Shown here: positions 41,728 through 50,218 of the stretch, in pieces
How positions within the stretch are numbered: the first letter of the stretch is position 1
Layout of the letters: each line of letters starts with the position of its first letter
Source of the DNA: Thalassobaculum_A sp040219215
GTDB taxonomy: Bacteria; Pseudomonadota; Alphaproteobacteria; Thalassobaculales; Thalassobaculaceae
Direction: 5' to 3'
NCBI RefSeq assembly: GCF_040219215.1
Contig: NZ_JAVJSX010000008.1
Span: forward strand, 496,001-560,000
Length of the DNA stretch: 64,000 nt
Translations under genes and position numbers: made by a program
The notes under the pieces: generated by a model
What the model was told of the DNA's origin: nothing
Seen by the model: only the letters and a program-made list of their open reading frames with translations
The model's database searches: none

Positions 41728-43728
41728 ATGTCCCGCTCCGTCGCCTCGTCCATCGATACCTTCAGCCGATTCTCGGGGCTGGCGATCGGACAACTCTATT
41801 TGCTGTGTGCCGTGGCCACGCTTTACGAAGTGATCGCCCGGTACTTCTTTCACGCGCCGACGCAATGGGCGTTCGAAATCGTCATGGTGCTGTGCGCCAC
41901 GGCCTGGATGCTCTCGGTCGGGTACGTCACCCAGCGCAACCGGCACATCGGCATAACGGTCTTCTATTTGATGGCCAGCGATCGTACCCGTTGGCGGCTT
42001 GACCTGTTTGCGCTGGTCATCGGCGTGATTGCGTTGTTCCTGCTGGCCGGCGACGCCATGACCCGCGCGCTGGAATCGATCGATCTGGTCGAGCGGGCCG
42101 GCAGTGCCTTCAATTCGCCCGAACCGATGATGCTGAAATCCGCGCTGATGGTCGGCGCGGTGATCTACCTGATCCAGCTTCTGGTCAACCTGCACCGGCA
42201 CGTCGAGGCCGCGATTCCCCGATTGCTGATCGTTGTCGTTGGGGCGCTTCTGGTTGGACGCTTGGCTCTCCTGGCGATCGGGCACTACAGCGGCGACGTC
42301 GGGATCATCGGCTGGGGCAACGAATTGGTCGGATGGCTGGGCGAGGCGCTGAACCCGACCCAGGTCCTCAGCCTTCGCGACTATGACATCGGGACGGTCA
42401 GCGTCGGCATCGTGATCGCCCTGGTCCTGCTGATGATGACCGGCATGCCGCTCGGCGTGGTGACGCTGATCGTGTCGATCCTCTGCGCTCTGCTGTTCTT
42501 CGGTCCGCGCGGGCTGTACCTGGTTTCGACCAATGCCTACGGCCTGCTGGAGAACTACCCGCTGGTCGCTGTGCCGCTGTTCGTCCTGATGGCGTCATTG
42601 CTCGAGAAGGCCGGGATCGCCGAAGACCTGTTCGACGCCATGGCCGTGTTCTCCGGCAACCTGCGCGGCGGTGTTGCGGTTCAGACCGTGGTTGTGGCGG
42701 TCATCATGGCGGCGATGTCGGGCATCATGGGCGGCGAGATCGTCATGCTCGGTCTGGTGGCGCTGCCGCAGATGCTGCGTCTGGGGTACGACCGCAAGCT
42801 CTCGATCGGAGTCATCTGTGCCGCCGGTTCGCTGGCGACCCTGATCCCACCCAGCGTGGTGATGATCGTCTATGCGTTGTCGGCGCAGGTGGCGATCGGC
42901 GACCTGTTCATGGCAGGCGTGTTCCCGGGCTTGCTGCTGGCGGCGTTCTACATCGTGTTCGTGCTGATCCGCTGTGCGATAAACCCGACCCTGGCACCGA
43001 CCGCGGAAGAGGTGGCGGCCCGCGGTGCCGGTACCACCAGCCTGTCCTCGGATCGTCGGTTTGCGGTGATCCTGTCGATCATGCTGATCGTGTTCGTCAT
43101 GGGCTCGATCTATGCCGGCATTGCGTCGGTTACCGAAGCGGCGGGCGTCGGCGTGTTCGGTGCGATCATCGTCGGTGCTGTGCGCGGCCGGCTGACCTGG
43201 TCGATGATGCAGGTGGCGATCACCCAGACCATGTCGACGGTCGGCACGATCATCTGGCTGATCCTCGGCGCCGTCAGCTTCGTCGGGATCTACAATCTGG
43301 TCGGCGGCGGCGACTTCATGCGTAGCCTGTTCAGCGGCCTGGATCTGTCGCCGATGGGCGTCATCCTGGTGATGATGGGGATCCTGGTGATCCTCGGCAC
43401 CTTCATGGAGTGGATCGCCATCCTGTTCATCACGGTGCCGATCTTCGCGCCGGTGGTGGTCCAGATGGCGCCCGAACTCGGGTTGGATCCGGACTCCGCC
43501 AAGCTTTGGTTCGGCGTGCTGTTCGTGATGAACATCCAGATCTACTTCCTGTCACCGCCGTTCGGCCCGGCGTGCTTCTGGCTCAAGTCGGTGGCGCCGG
43601 ACTACATCACGCTGCAGGAAATCTTCATGGCGGTGCTGCCGTTCATTGCACTGCAGATCATCGGCCTCGGCCTTGTCATGGCGTTCCCAGAGATCGCACT
43701 TTGGCTGCCGAATGCCTTGGCGAATTAG
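41728..43728 (+). CDS. TRAP transporter fused permease (DctQ-DctM)
   Basis: 666-residue membrane protein with about 16-17 hydrophobic segments. Residues about 1-165 are a DctQ-like four-helix small subunit (LYLLCAVATLYEVIARYFFH; TAWMLSVGYVTQRNRHIGIT). After a linker with one or two extra segments, residues about 225-660 form the large DctM subunit (MTGMPLGVVTLIVSILCALL; ENYPLVAVPLFVLMASLLEK; GSLATLIPPSVVMIVYAL). The fusion supplies both membrane subunits in one chain. A CGGAG ribosome site is near the ATG. Works with the binding protein at 40619. Confidence 0.92.
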   Translation: MSRSVASSIDTFSRFSGLAIGQLYLLCAVATLYEVIARYFFHAPTQWAFEIVMVLCATAWMLSVGYVTQRNRHIGITVFYLMASDRTRWRLDLFALVIGVIALFLLAGDAMTRALESIDLVERAGSAFNSPEPMMLKSALMVGAVIYLIQLLVNLHRHVEAAIPRLLIVVVGALLVGRLALLAIGHYSGDVGIIGWGNELVGWLGEALNPTQVLSLRDYDIGTVSVGIVIALVLLMMTGMPLGVVTLIVSILCALLFFGPRGLYLVSTNAYGLLENYPLVAVPLFVLMASLLEKAGIAEDLFDAMAVFSGNLRGGVAVQTVVVAVIMAAMSGIMGGEIVMLGLVALPQMLRLGYDRKLSIGVICAAGSLATLIPPSVVMIVYALSAQVAIGDLFMAGVFPGLLLAAFYIVFVLIRCAINPTLAPTAEEVAARGAGTTSLSSDRRFAVILSIMLIVFVMGSIYAGIASVTEAAGVGVFGAIIVGAVRGRLTWSMMQVAITQTMSTVGTIIWLILGAVSFVGIYNLVGGGDFMRSLFSGLDLSPMGVILVMMGILVILGTFMEWIAILFITVPIFAPVVVQMAPELGLDPDSAKLWFGVLFVMNIQIYFLSPPFGPACFWLKSVAPDYITLQEIFMAVLPFIALQIIGLGLVMAFPEIALWLPNALAN

Positions 43729-43742
43729 CGGGAGGAACGTCA

Positions 43743-43862
43743 ATGTCACCTGATTCATCGGACGACAGCGCAAGCTTCGGGGTGTGGCCTTCCCTGATCG
43801 GGATCGCCTTCGGGCTGCTGATCGTAGCTGTCATGTTCACGCTGGCGGAAGGCTTCCGCTAG
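43743..43862 (+). CDS. 39-residue single-pass membrane protein of the TRAP operon
   Basis: Small gene of 39 codons with a strong GGGAGGAA ribosome site starting 14 nt before its ATG, placed 14 nt after the permease stop. The product has an acidic/Ser-rich N terminus (MSPDSSDDSASFG) and one hydrophobic segment at about 15-34 (PSLIGIAFGLLIVAVMFTLA). Its position, ribosome site and single TM make it a plausible accessory subunit or small regulator of the transporter. I do not recognise a named family. Confidence 0.65.
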   Translation: MSPDSSDDSASFGVWPSLIGIAFGLLIVAVMFTLAEGFR

Positions 43863-43896
43863 ACATCTGCAAGTCGTCCGGACGAGACTTGTAGCG

Positions 43897-43926
43897 GATC
43901 GGCCGAGCGGGAACGCTCGGCCGATC
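43897..43926 (+). terminator. Strong hairpin after the TRAP operon
   Basis: A perfect 13-bp inverted repeat, GATCGGCCGAGCG (43897-43909) with CGCTCGGCCGATC (43914-43926), has a GGAA tetraloop and is followed by a short TCGTTG. It lies 34 nt after the small membrane gene and 51 nt from the convergent DUF6460-like gene. The T tract is weak, so it is a likely but not classic terminator, and could act in both directions. Confidence 0.65.
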
Positions 43927-43977
43927 TCGTTGTGCGACGAAGCTGCTGCCGGCGGTGGCTCGGCGGGGGCGCCGGCC

Positions 43978-44250
43978 CTATCTGCCGCGTTGCTTGGACC
44001 AATCGATCAGGAACAGCACCAGCCAGATCGGGACCACGACCATGGCGCCGATCAGTACGTAGGACACGATCGACCCGAACGACCGTCCGATCCAGTCGAG
44101 GATCTGGTCGAAGCGGTTGAACATGCTGCGCAGAAGTTCCATCGGCGTCAGGTCGAGGACCGAAAGGCCCCAGCCGACGAAGAATGAGATGATCAGCAGC
44201 TTGATGATCGTGCCTGGGGTGATCTTCGGCATGGGACGATCCGCGGTCAT
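43978..44250 (-). CDS. DUF6460-like small membrane protein
   Basis: 90 residues with two hydrophobic segments, at about 16-33 (IIKLLIISFFVGWGLSVLDL) and 60-82 (IVSYVLIGAMVVVPIWLVLF), separated by an amphipathic RSMFNRFDQILDWIGRSFG. It resembles the DUF6460 family of alphaproteobacterial membrane proteins of unknown function. I use the ATG at 44250, with GAAGGAA upstream; the frame is open 43 codons further but without family resemblance. It converges on the TRAP operon. Confidence 0.75.
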   Translation of the reverse strand: MTADRPMPKITPGTIIKLLIISFFVGWGLSVLDLTPMELLRSMFNRFDQILDWIGRSFGSIVSYVLIGAMVVVPIWLVLFLIDWSKQRGR

Positions 44251-44677
44251 GAGATTTCCTTCGACGTCATAGCAGGCAGCAGCGCGGTCTGTCTGCACCG
44301 GCTGTCTTAGCGCGCGCTGCCCGGTGAACCGGGTCCTCGATCGCTCCGGCATGATGCGGTGTTCCCGATGGATTGGCACTGGCCTGTCCCGGAACTGGAG
44401 GTCGGGTCGTTCTGTTGCGGAAAACAGATGACGGATCGCTCGGTAAAATGAAGCCGGCGCTGCCGATTGCGACTTCTCCTATTGCCTATCGGCTACGTAT
44501 TTACCAATAGCGCCTGTGTCCTAGTTGGACATTTCCAACAATTGGGGCATATTGCGGGTCGTGTCCGAGAGCGGTTTTCCGATCGACACGACGGGAGGCG
44601 GGTATGCGGTCCTGGTCGAATGTCGGGGGCTTGCCGTCTCAAAACGAGGCGCATGAGATTACGAGAAGGAGACGCGC
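44251..44677. other. 427-nt intergenic region upstream of the OmpA-type lipoprotein
   Basis: I see no gene here. The stretch around 44475-44560 is clearly more AT-rich than its surroundings and holds palindromes: CTATTG (44479-44484) with CAATAG (44505-44510), and TTGGA-CATT-TCCAA (44525-44538). These look like a promoter-operator region for the gene at 44678. The downstream leader of about 120 nt contains nothing I recognise. Confidence 0.5.
44525..44553 (+). promoter_or_regulatory. Candidate promoter for the OmpA-type lipoprotein
   Basis: TTGGAC at 44525-44530 and CATATT at 44548-44553 are 17 nt apart, inside the AT-rich stretch. The -35 overlaps the TTGGA/TCCAA palindrome at 44525-44538, which could be an operator. 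Matches to consensus are only partial. Confidence 0.35.
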
Positions 44678-45535
44678 ATGTTCACGAAAATGATAGGCGC
44701 CACCAAGCTGGCGGTGGCGGCCACCGCAATGCTCGGGCTGAGCGCCTGTGCGGGCTTCCAGCTCGATAACGCCAAGGGGCTGACGCCGTCTGGCGACGCA
44801 TTCAGTGCGGGGCTGTACAAGGAATATCTGGTTCTGGCCGAGATGGAGTTCGCCGAGGGCGACTACATGGATTCCGACACGTTCGCCGCTCGGGCGATCG
44901 CGTCCGCCAACGGCAAGCCGCCGGCACCGGAAGAGCTTGCTTCCCGGGATATCCCGGCCGCCGCCCAGGGTGGGCTGGCGGAGGCTCGCCGCAAGCTGAT
45001 GGAAGCGCTGGATGGCGGTGCCCGCTCAGCGAAGCCCGATGCAGCTGCCCGTGCGCAGGCCAGCTTCGACTGCTGGATGCAGGAGCAGGAAGAGAACTTC
45101 CAGCCGGCCGACATCAAGTGGTGCAAGGATCGGTTTGATGCCGCGATGGCGCAGCTTGGCACGCCGGCACCGGCCGCCGCGCCGAAGCCGTCCATCACCT
45201 TCGCGAACTTCACGGTCTACTTCGATTTCGACAAGTCGACCTTGACGGCGCAGACCCAGTCCACGCTGATCGACGCTGCGAATGCGGCGGACGACATGGC
45301 TGCGACCAACATCGAGGTTTCGGGCTATGCCGACCGTTCCGGCTCCGAAGCGTACAACATGGCGTTGTCGCAGCGCCGTGCCGATGCGGTGGCCAAGGAA
45401 CTGGCCACGTTGATCGGGTCGAATGCGCCGGCCATGAAGCTGATGGCTTATGGCGAGACCCAGAACAAGGTCGTCACGCCGGATGGTGTGAAGGAAGCCA
45501 AGAACCGTCGGGTGAAGATCGAGATCCGCAAGTAA
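44678..45535 (+). CDS. OmpA-family peptidoglycan-associated lipoprotein
   Basis: 285 residues. A lipoprotein signal peptide ends in lipobox L21-S-A-C24, so the mature protein is acylated at Cys24. Residues about 30-150 form an unrecognised helical domain (LAEMEFAEGDYMDSDTFAAR). The last ~110 residues are an OmpA-like peptidoglycan-binding domain: FTVYFDFDKSTLTAQTQSTL, IEVSGYADRSGSEAYNMALS and RRADAVAKEL, ending NRRVKIEIRK. It probably tethers the outer membrane to the cell wall. It is a single-gene unit with an upstream regulatory region and a downstream hairpin. Confidence 0.92.
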   Translation: MFTKMIGATKLAVAATAMLGLSACAGFQLDNAKGLTPSGDAFSAGLYKEYLVLAEMEFAEGDYMDSDTFAARAIASANGKPPAPEELASRDIPAAAQGGLAEARRKLMEALDGGARSAKPDAAARAQASFDCWMQEQEENFQPADIKWCKDRFDAAMAQLGTPAPAAAPKPSITFANFTVYFDFDKSTLTAQTQSTLIDAANAADDMAATNIEVSGYADRSGSEAYNMALSQRRADAVAKELATLIGSNAPAMKLMAYGETQNKVVTPDGVKEAKNRRVKIEIRK

Positions 45536-45564
45536 TCTCGGTCGGACAACGGTCCACGGATCGG

Positions 45565-45592
45565 CGGGGCGGATGGGCAACCATCCGCCCCG
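45565..45592 (+). terminator. Hairpin terminator after the OmpA-type gene
   Basis: CGGGGCGGATGG (45565-45576) pairs perfectly with CCATCCGCCCCG (45581-45592) around a GCAA tetraloop, 29 nt after the stop codon. It is followed by TCGCCGTTTC, so the T tract is weak. It lies between convergent genes and may serve both. Confidence 0.65.
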
Positions 45593-45662
45593 TCGCCGTT
45601 TCGGGGGCTGGAATGCGTCGAGGAGTGGATGGGCGGATCCCTCTCGACGTCGGTCGAGGGTG

Positions 45663-46070
45663 CTACTGCAGGCGGGTGCGTCGCGGCGTGGGTTCGTCGA
45701 ATTGCGGCTTCTCGGCAACCGGTGACGCCTGATGGTGAACCAGGATCCAGGCTTGGCCGTGCCGAGCAAACAGGTTGCAGGCGACCAGCGTTCCCTCTTC
45801 CATGACCTCGTAGCAGCAGACCTGTGCCAGGTCGCCATACAGGAACACCCGAGGCTGACGGCATTCGATGGCCGGCGAGCCGGGGTTCCCGAATATGCCG
45901 ATCCAACTGTCCATGACGGCCTCGCGGCCGATCAAGGGCTGCCAGCCAGGATGCACGCAGGTCACCGGCAGATGGCGTGACCACAACTCGTCCATCCCTT
46001 TGATGTCCTTGAGCGAAAAGGCGAGATAGAATGCCTCGTTGGCGAACAGGACAGCAGCTTCCTGGCTCAT
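45663..46070 (-). CDS. NTF2-like (SnoaL/DUF4440-type) protein
   Basis: 135 residues with the cone-shaped NTF2 pattern: an N-terminal helix pair (AVLFANEAFYLAFSLKDIKG), DELWSRHLPVTCVHPGW, IGREAVMDSWIGIFGNPGSP and strands VFLYGDLAQVCCYEVM and GTLVACNLFARHGQAWILVH. Many such proteins are small enzymes or ligand carriers; no specific activity can be given. I chose ATG 46070; a GTG 27 nt upstream is the alternative and neither has a strong ribosome site. It stands alone. Confidence 0.8.
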   Translation of the reverse strand: MSQEAAVLFANEAFYLAFSLKDIKGMDELWSRHLPVTCVHPGWQPLIGREAVMDSWIGIFGNPGSPAIECRQPRVFLYGDLAQVCCYEVMEEGTLVACNLFARHGQAWILVHHQASPVAEKPQFDEPTPRRTRLQ

Positions 46071-46309
46071 GGGTCTCTTTCGCTCGTTGACCGCCACACC
46101 TCACATCATCGCGGCGGAACGCTAGCACGTTCTCGGAACCGGTGTCAGATCGAGGAGGCAGGCGAGCCGTAGCCGAGATTCTGAGTTCCTGTCCTCAAGG
46201 TGCGACGGCCTTGTCCAAATCTCGGTATCGATCTGGAGTGGACATGACGTCTGAGTGGACGATGCGCTCAAGTCATAGCCATAAGCACACGTCGGCTGAT
46301 TGCCCGGAG

Positions 46310-47173
46310 CTACGCCGCAACCGGTGGTGGGCACCACCCTCTCACCCCAGGATCGACGCTGAACAAATGCCCGGCCGTCGGGTGGGCGATGCGGTCGAGG
46401 CCGATCGCCGCCGTGGTCACGACCAGCCGGTCGAGGTCCGGTCCGGCGAAGGCACACTTGGTCACCTGGGGAGCCGGCAGTCGGATGGCCCGGTCAAATC
46501 GCCCATTGGGGTGAAACCGGCTGATCCGGCCGCCGCCCCAATGGCACACCCACAGCCCGCCATCGGCATCGGTGGCCATTCCGTCCGGGTAGCCGTCGGA
46601 CTCCGTGAACCGGGCGAACAGGTGCCGGTTGGCGAGTGTACCGTCGGCCGCCAGGTCGAACGCCCAGACTTGGCGCCCCACGCTGTCGGCGTGGTACAGC
46701 GTCCGTCCGTCCGGAGAGACCGCCGGTCCGTTTGTCACCACGTAGGGCCCGTCATGCGCGCTGACCGACGGCGCCGCGGGGGCGAGGCGCCACAGCCGGC
46801 CGGTCGGCTCAACCTCGGCATCGTCCATGCTGCCGAACCACAGTCGTCCCGCTGCATCGACGGTGGCATCGTTCAGGCGGTTTCCGGGCCGGTCGGCGTC
46901 GACCGACAGCCAGGGGACCGGATCGGCGCCGGGTGTCCACAGCGCGAGGCCGGATTTCAGGCCGAGGATGAAGCCGCCGGATGCGCGCGGCACCGCAAAC
47001 CCGACCCGTTCGGGCATCGGCCAGCTGGCGGTTGCGCCGTCGGACCAGCGCCAGCGGTGGATCGTTGGCTTCTTGATGTCGACGAACCACACGCAGCCAT
47101 CGTCCGGGTTCCACCAGGCGCCTTCCCCGAGCGTGGCGCCGAGCGGCCAGAGGGTCTCGACGGGGCCGGGCAT
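46310..47173 (-). CDS. SMP-30/gluconolactonase/LRE family protein (sugar lactonase)
   Basis: 287-residue six-bladed beta-propeller protein. Metal-site residues are seen in LGEGAWWNPDDGCVWFVD (Glu), NRLNDATVDAAGRLWFGS (Asn/Asp) and VSPDGRTLYHADS (Asp). These enzymes hydrolyse sugar-acid lactones to the open acids. It is the last gene of a minus-strand operon with an SDR (4-nt gap) and two FAH-family enzymes, fitting a non-phosphorylative sugar oxidation route. Substrate not known. Confidence 0.88.
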   Translation of the reverse strand: MPGPVETLWPLGATLGEGAWWNPDDGCVWFVDIKKPTIHRWRWSDGATASWPMPERVGFAVPRASGGFILGLKSGLALWTPGADPVPWLSVDADRPGNRLNDATVDAAGRLWFGSMDDAEVEPTGRLWRLAPAAPSVSAHDGPYVVTNGPAVSPDGRTLYHADSVGRQVWAFDLAADGTLANRHLFARFTESDGYPDGMATDADGGLWVCHWGGGRISRFHPNGRFDRAIRLPAPQVTKCAFAGPDLDRLVVTTAAIGLDRIAHPTAGHLFSVDPGVRGWCPPPVAA

Positions 47174-47177
47174 CGGC

Positions 47178-47933
47178 TCAGTAGGTGGCGCGGCCGCCGG
47201 AGCAGTCGAACACCGCTCCCGTGGAGAACGACGCGTCTTCCGATGCCAACCAGGTCACCAGCGACGCGATCTCCTCGACCAGGCCGAACCGGCCCATTGG
47301 GATCTTGGTCAACATGAAGTCGATGAATTCCTGGCTCATCTGGTCGAAGATCTCGGTCTTCACCGCGGCCGGGGTCACGCAGTTCACCGTGATCGGGGTA
47401 TCCGCCAGTTCCTTGCCGAGCGACTTGGTCAGACCGATCACACCGGCCTTGGCGGCGGAGTAGGCCGGCGCGTTCGGATTGCCTTCCTTGCCGGCGATCG
47501 AGGCGATGTTGATGATCCGGCCGTAGTTGCGCGCCCGCATATACGGCACCACCGCCCGACAGCACAGGAATACCCCGGTAAGGTCGATGTCGATCACCCG
47601 GCGCCACGCATCGACCGGATAGTCCCAGGTCTTGGTGTTGGGTCCGGTGATGCCGGCGGAGGCCACCATCACGTCGATGCGGCCGAACTCCCGCTCGACC
47701 TCGGCGGCGGCACGGTCGACCGCCGCGTCGTCGGTGACATCGACCGCGGCGGTGTGCACCCGTTCCTCCGGCAGGCCGAGCGCGCTCTTGCACTCCGCCA
47801 GCTTGGCCGCATCGGCATCCCACAGGCTGACCGAGGCGCCACTGGCGGTAAGTCGCTGGGCGATGGCAAAGCCGATGCCGCGCGCGCCGCCGGTGATGAT
47901 GGCGCTGCGTCCGGTAAAGTCATAGGCAACCAT
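47178..47933 (-). CDS. SDR family oxidoreductase (sugar or 3-oxoacyl dehydrogenase-like)
   Basis: 251-residue classical short-chain dehydrogenase: coenzyme loop GGARGIGFAIA at residues 16-26, VASAGITGPN, catalytic Ser in INIASIAGKEG and YxxxK in APAYSAAKAGVIGL. LWDAD at the end of beta2 suggests NAD over NADP. It sits between a sugar lactonase and FAH-family genes, so oxidation of a sugar or deoxy-sugar acid is more likely than a role in fatty acid synthesis. Confidence 0.9.
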   Translation of the reverse strand: MVAYDFTGRSAIITGGARGIGFAIAQRLTASGASVSLWDADAAKLAECKSALGLPEERVHTAAVDVTDDAAVDRAAAEVEREFGRIDVMVASAGITGPNTKTWDYPVDAWRRVIDIDLTGVFLCCRAVVPYMRARNYGRIINIASIAGKEGNPNAPAYSAAKAGVIGLTKSLGKELADTPITVNCVTPAAVKTEIFDQMSQEFIDFMLTKIPMGRFGLVEEIASLVTWLASEDASFSTGAVFDCSGGRATY

Positions 47934-47945
47934 GCAGATGTCCCC

Positions 47946-49124
47946 TCAGATCAGGCCGCGTGCCGACAGGTTCCGCATCAGGGCGCCGGCGCCGAAGGTC
48001 CACGGCGGGATGGCGTCGCTGCGGTCGACCCGGTTGACCAGCGCGCCCAGGCGCGCGGAATGGATGGTAACCACGTCGCCCATCTTGTGGGTGAAGCCCT
48101 CGCCCGGCGCGCCCCGGTCTTCGGTCGGGGCGAACAGGGTGCCGGTCATCAGGACGAGGCCGTCAGGATACTGGTGATGCGGTCCGATCGCGTGGGCCGC
48201 AAGGTCGGCGACGTCGCGGCTGATCCGGCTCATCGACGACCGGCCCTTCAGGACGAAGCCGTCCTGTCCGGCCACCGTCAAATCCAGTTCGGCGAGCCGC
48301 ACATCGTCGATTCCAAAGTGGTCGTCGAACAGCCGCAGGAACGGTCCCAGTGCGGCCGATCCATTGTTGTCCTTCGCCTTGCCGAGCAGCAGGGCGCTGC
48401 GGCCCTCAACGTCGCGCAGGTTGACGTCGTTGCCCAGCGTAGCGCCGACGATCCGCCCGTCGGGGGCGATCACCAGCACGATCTCCGGCTCAGGGTTGTT
48501 CCAGTCCGAGATCGCGTGCAACCCGACCTCGGCGCCGATGCCGACGCCGGCCATCGGCGGGGCCTTGGTGAACACCTCGGCGTCCGGCCCGATCCCGACC
48601 TCAAGGTACTGCGACCACATTCCGCGCTCGACCAGCGCTTTCTTCAGCTGCATCGCCTCGTCGGAGCCGGGCACGATCTTCGACAGATCGAGGCCGATCT
48701 GGCCGACGATCTCGCGACGGATCGCGTCGGCCGCAGACGGGTCGCCCTTGGCCTTCTCCTCGATCACCCGTTCCAGCATGCTCTCGGCGAAAGTGACGCC
48801 GCAGGCCTTGATCGCCTGCAGGTCGACCGGCACGAGGAACCAGGGAAGCTTGGGATCCCGCCGGTCATGCGCCGAGTTGGCGAGGATCTCAGCCAGAGCG
48901 CCAACGGTCTCGCCCGGCGCATCCCGGACAACGGCAACCGCGTCGTTGCGGGCCATCAACTCGGACACGGTCGGAACCACCGCCGTGATGTCGACCACGC
49001 TGTCACCACGGACCGCGACGACCGACGGGCCGTCGACGTCCGGGCGCCAGATCCGGCCGACCAGGGTCGCCTGCTGCCGGTCATCCGGCAGGCAGGCTTC
49101 CACGGTTAGGTTCATCTCGGCCAT
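47946..49124 (-). CDS. FAH-family protein, possibly a 2-keto-3-deoxy sugar-acid dehydratase
   Basis: 392 residues. The fumarylacetoacetate-hydrolase-like core appears as ISDWNNPEPEIVLVIAPDG (the E-x-E metal ligands), VGATLGNDVNLRDVEGRSAL and GKAKDNNGSAALGPFL. Length and these segments recall the larger FAH group that includes 2-keto-3-deoxy-pentonate dehydratases (XylX type), rather than hydrolases. I start at ATG 49124; an ATG 9 nt later is possible. It is 5 nt after a second FAH gene and 12 nt before the SDR. Confidence 0.82.
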   Translation of the reverse strand: MAEMNLTVEACLPDDRQQATLVGRIWRPDVDGPSVVAVRGDSVVDITAVVPTVSELMARNDAVAVVRDAPGETVGALAEILANSAHDRRDPKLPWFLVPVDLQAIKACGVTFAESMLERVIEEKAKGDPSAADAIRREIVGQIGLDLSKIVPGSDEAMQLKKALVERGMWSQYLEVGIGPDAEVFTKAPPMAGVGIGAEVGLHAISDWNNPEPEIVLVIAPDGRIVGATLGNDVNLRDVEGRSALLLGKAKDNNGSAALGPFLRLFDDHFGIDDVRLAELDLTVAGQDGFVLKGRSSMSRISRDVADLAAHAIGPHHQYPDGLVLMTGTLFAPTEDRGAPGEGFTHKMGDVVTIHSARLGALVNRVDRSDAIPPWTFGAGALMRNLSARGLI

Positions 49125-49129
49125 GGCGA

Positions 49130-49975
49130 TCAGTCTGCGACCAGCTTCTGGGTCTGCTCGCCAAGCCCGCTGATGCCGAGCTTCATGGTGTCGCCGGCCT
49201 TCAGGAACACCGGCTGCGGCTTGATGCCGAGGCCGACGCCCGGCGGCGTGCCGGTCATGATCACATCGCCGGGGTGCAGCGACATCATCTGGCTGAGGTA
49301 GTGGATGATGTGCTTCACGGGGAAGATCATGGTCTTGGTGTTGCCGTTCTGCATGCGCTTGCCGTTCACGTCGCAGAACATGTCCAGGTTCTGAGGGTCG
49401 GCGACGTCGTCGGCCGTCACGAACCACGGGCCGATCGGGCCGAAGGTGTCGCAGGACTTGCCCTTGGTCCACTGGCCGCCGCGCTCCGCCTGGAACTCGC
49501 GCTCGGAAACGTCGTTGGCGACGCAGTAACCTGCGACGTAGCTCAGTGCGTCGGCCTCGGAGACGTATTTGGCGGTCTTCCCGATGATGACCCCAAGCTC
49601 GACTTCCCAGTCGGTCTTCTTGGAGGTGCGAGGAATGTGGACGTCGTCGTCCGGGCCCTGCACGGCACTGGTCGCCTTCATGAAGACGATAGGCTCCTTC
49701 GGGATCGCGGCACCGGTTTCGGCCGCGTGGTCCGAGTAGTTCAGGCCGATGCAGATCACCTTGCCGATTCCGCCGACGCAGGCGCCGATGCGCGGGCTGC
49801 CGCCGACCTTCGGCAGGCTGGCCGGGTCGACGCCCTTCAGTTTGGCGAGGCCGCCGGCTGCCAGGGTCGCGGAATCAATGTCGGAAACCACGCCCGACAG
49901 GTCACGGATCGCGCCCGAGGCGTCGAGGACGCCCGGCTTCTCCTGGCCGCGCGGGCCATAGCGCAGCAGCTTCAT
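49130..49975 (-). CDS. FAH-family hydrolase, 2,4-diketo-3-deoxy-L-fuconate hydrolase-like
   Basis: 281 residues with the FAH fold: KVICIGLNYSDHAAETGA, PRTSKKTDWEVELGVIIGK (metal-binding Glu pair) and DVIMTGTPPGVGLGIKP near the C terminus. This layout is close to acylpyruvase and diketo-deoxy-fuconate/rhamnonate hydrolases, which cleave a diketo acid to pyruvate and a smaller acid. It is the first gene of the four-gene minus-strand operon. Confidence 0.86.
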   Translation of the reverse strand: MKLLRYGPRGQEKPGVLDASGAIRDLSGVVSDIDSATLAAGGLAKLKGVDPASLPKVGGSPRIGACVGGIGKVICIGLNYSDHAAETGAAIPKEPIVFMKATSAVQGPDDDVHIPRTSKKTDWEVELGVIIGKTAKYVSEADALSYVAGYCVANDVSEREFQAERGGQWTKGKSCDTFGPIGPWFVTADDVADPQNLDMFCDVNGKRMQNGNTKTMIFPVKHIIHYLSQMMSLHPGDVIMTGTPPGVGLGIKPQPVFLKAGDTMKLGISGLGEQTQKLVAD

Positions 49976-50218
49976 GGTGTTTCCCCCTGAGTGCAGTCTG
50001 TTTCATAGGACGCCGGGGCCGCGGGCGCGGGCCGACAGGTCGCCGCGAGCGTCGCAAGGGGGGCGGAGGGTGTCAAGTTGGCTGAGGCGAAGCGCATCGG
50101 TCGCCTTTCGGCAACGCAACCGGCGTGTCACGGGCTTTCGCAGGCTGGATGCGGGGGCTGGCCTCGCAGGCGGTGGTGGTTATGATCCTGGCGGTGAGCG
50201 TGACCAGGGGGCGGTACA

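Noticed and set aside
39908..43862. Complete RTX toxin operon around the HlyC-type gene
   Set aside because: The neighbours are a universal stress gene and a TRAP transporter; no hlyA, hlyB or hlyD gene is adjacent.
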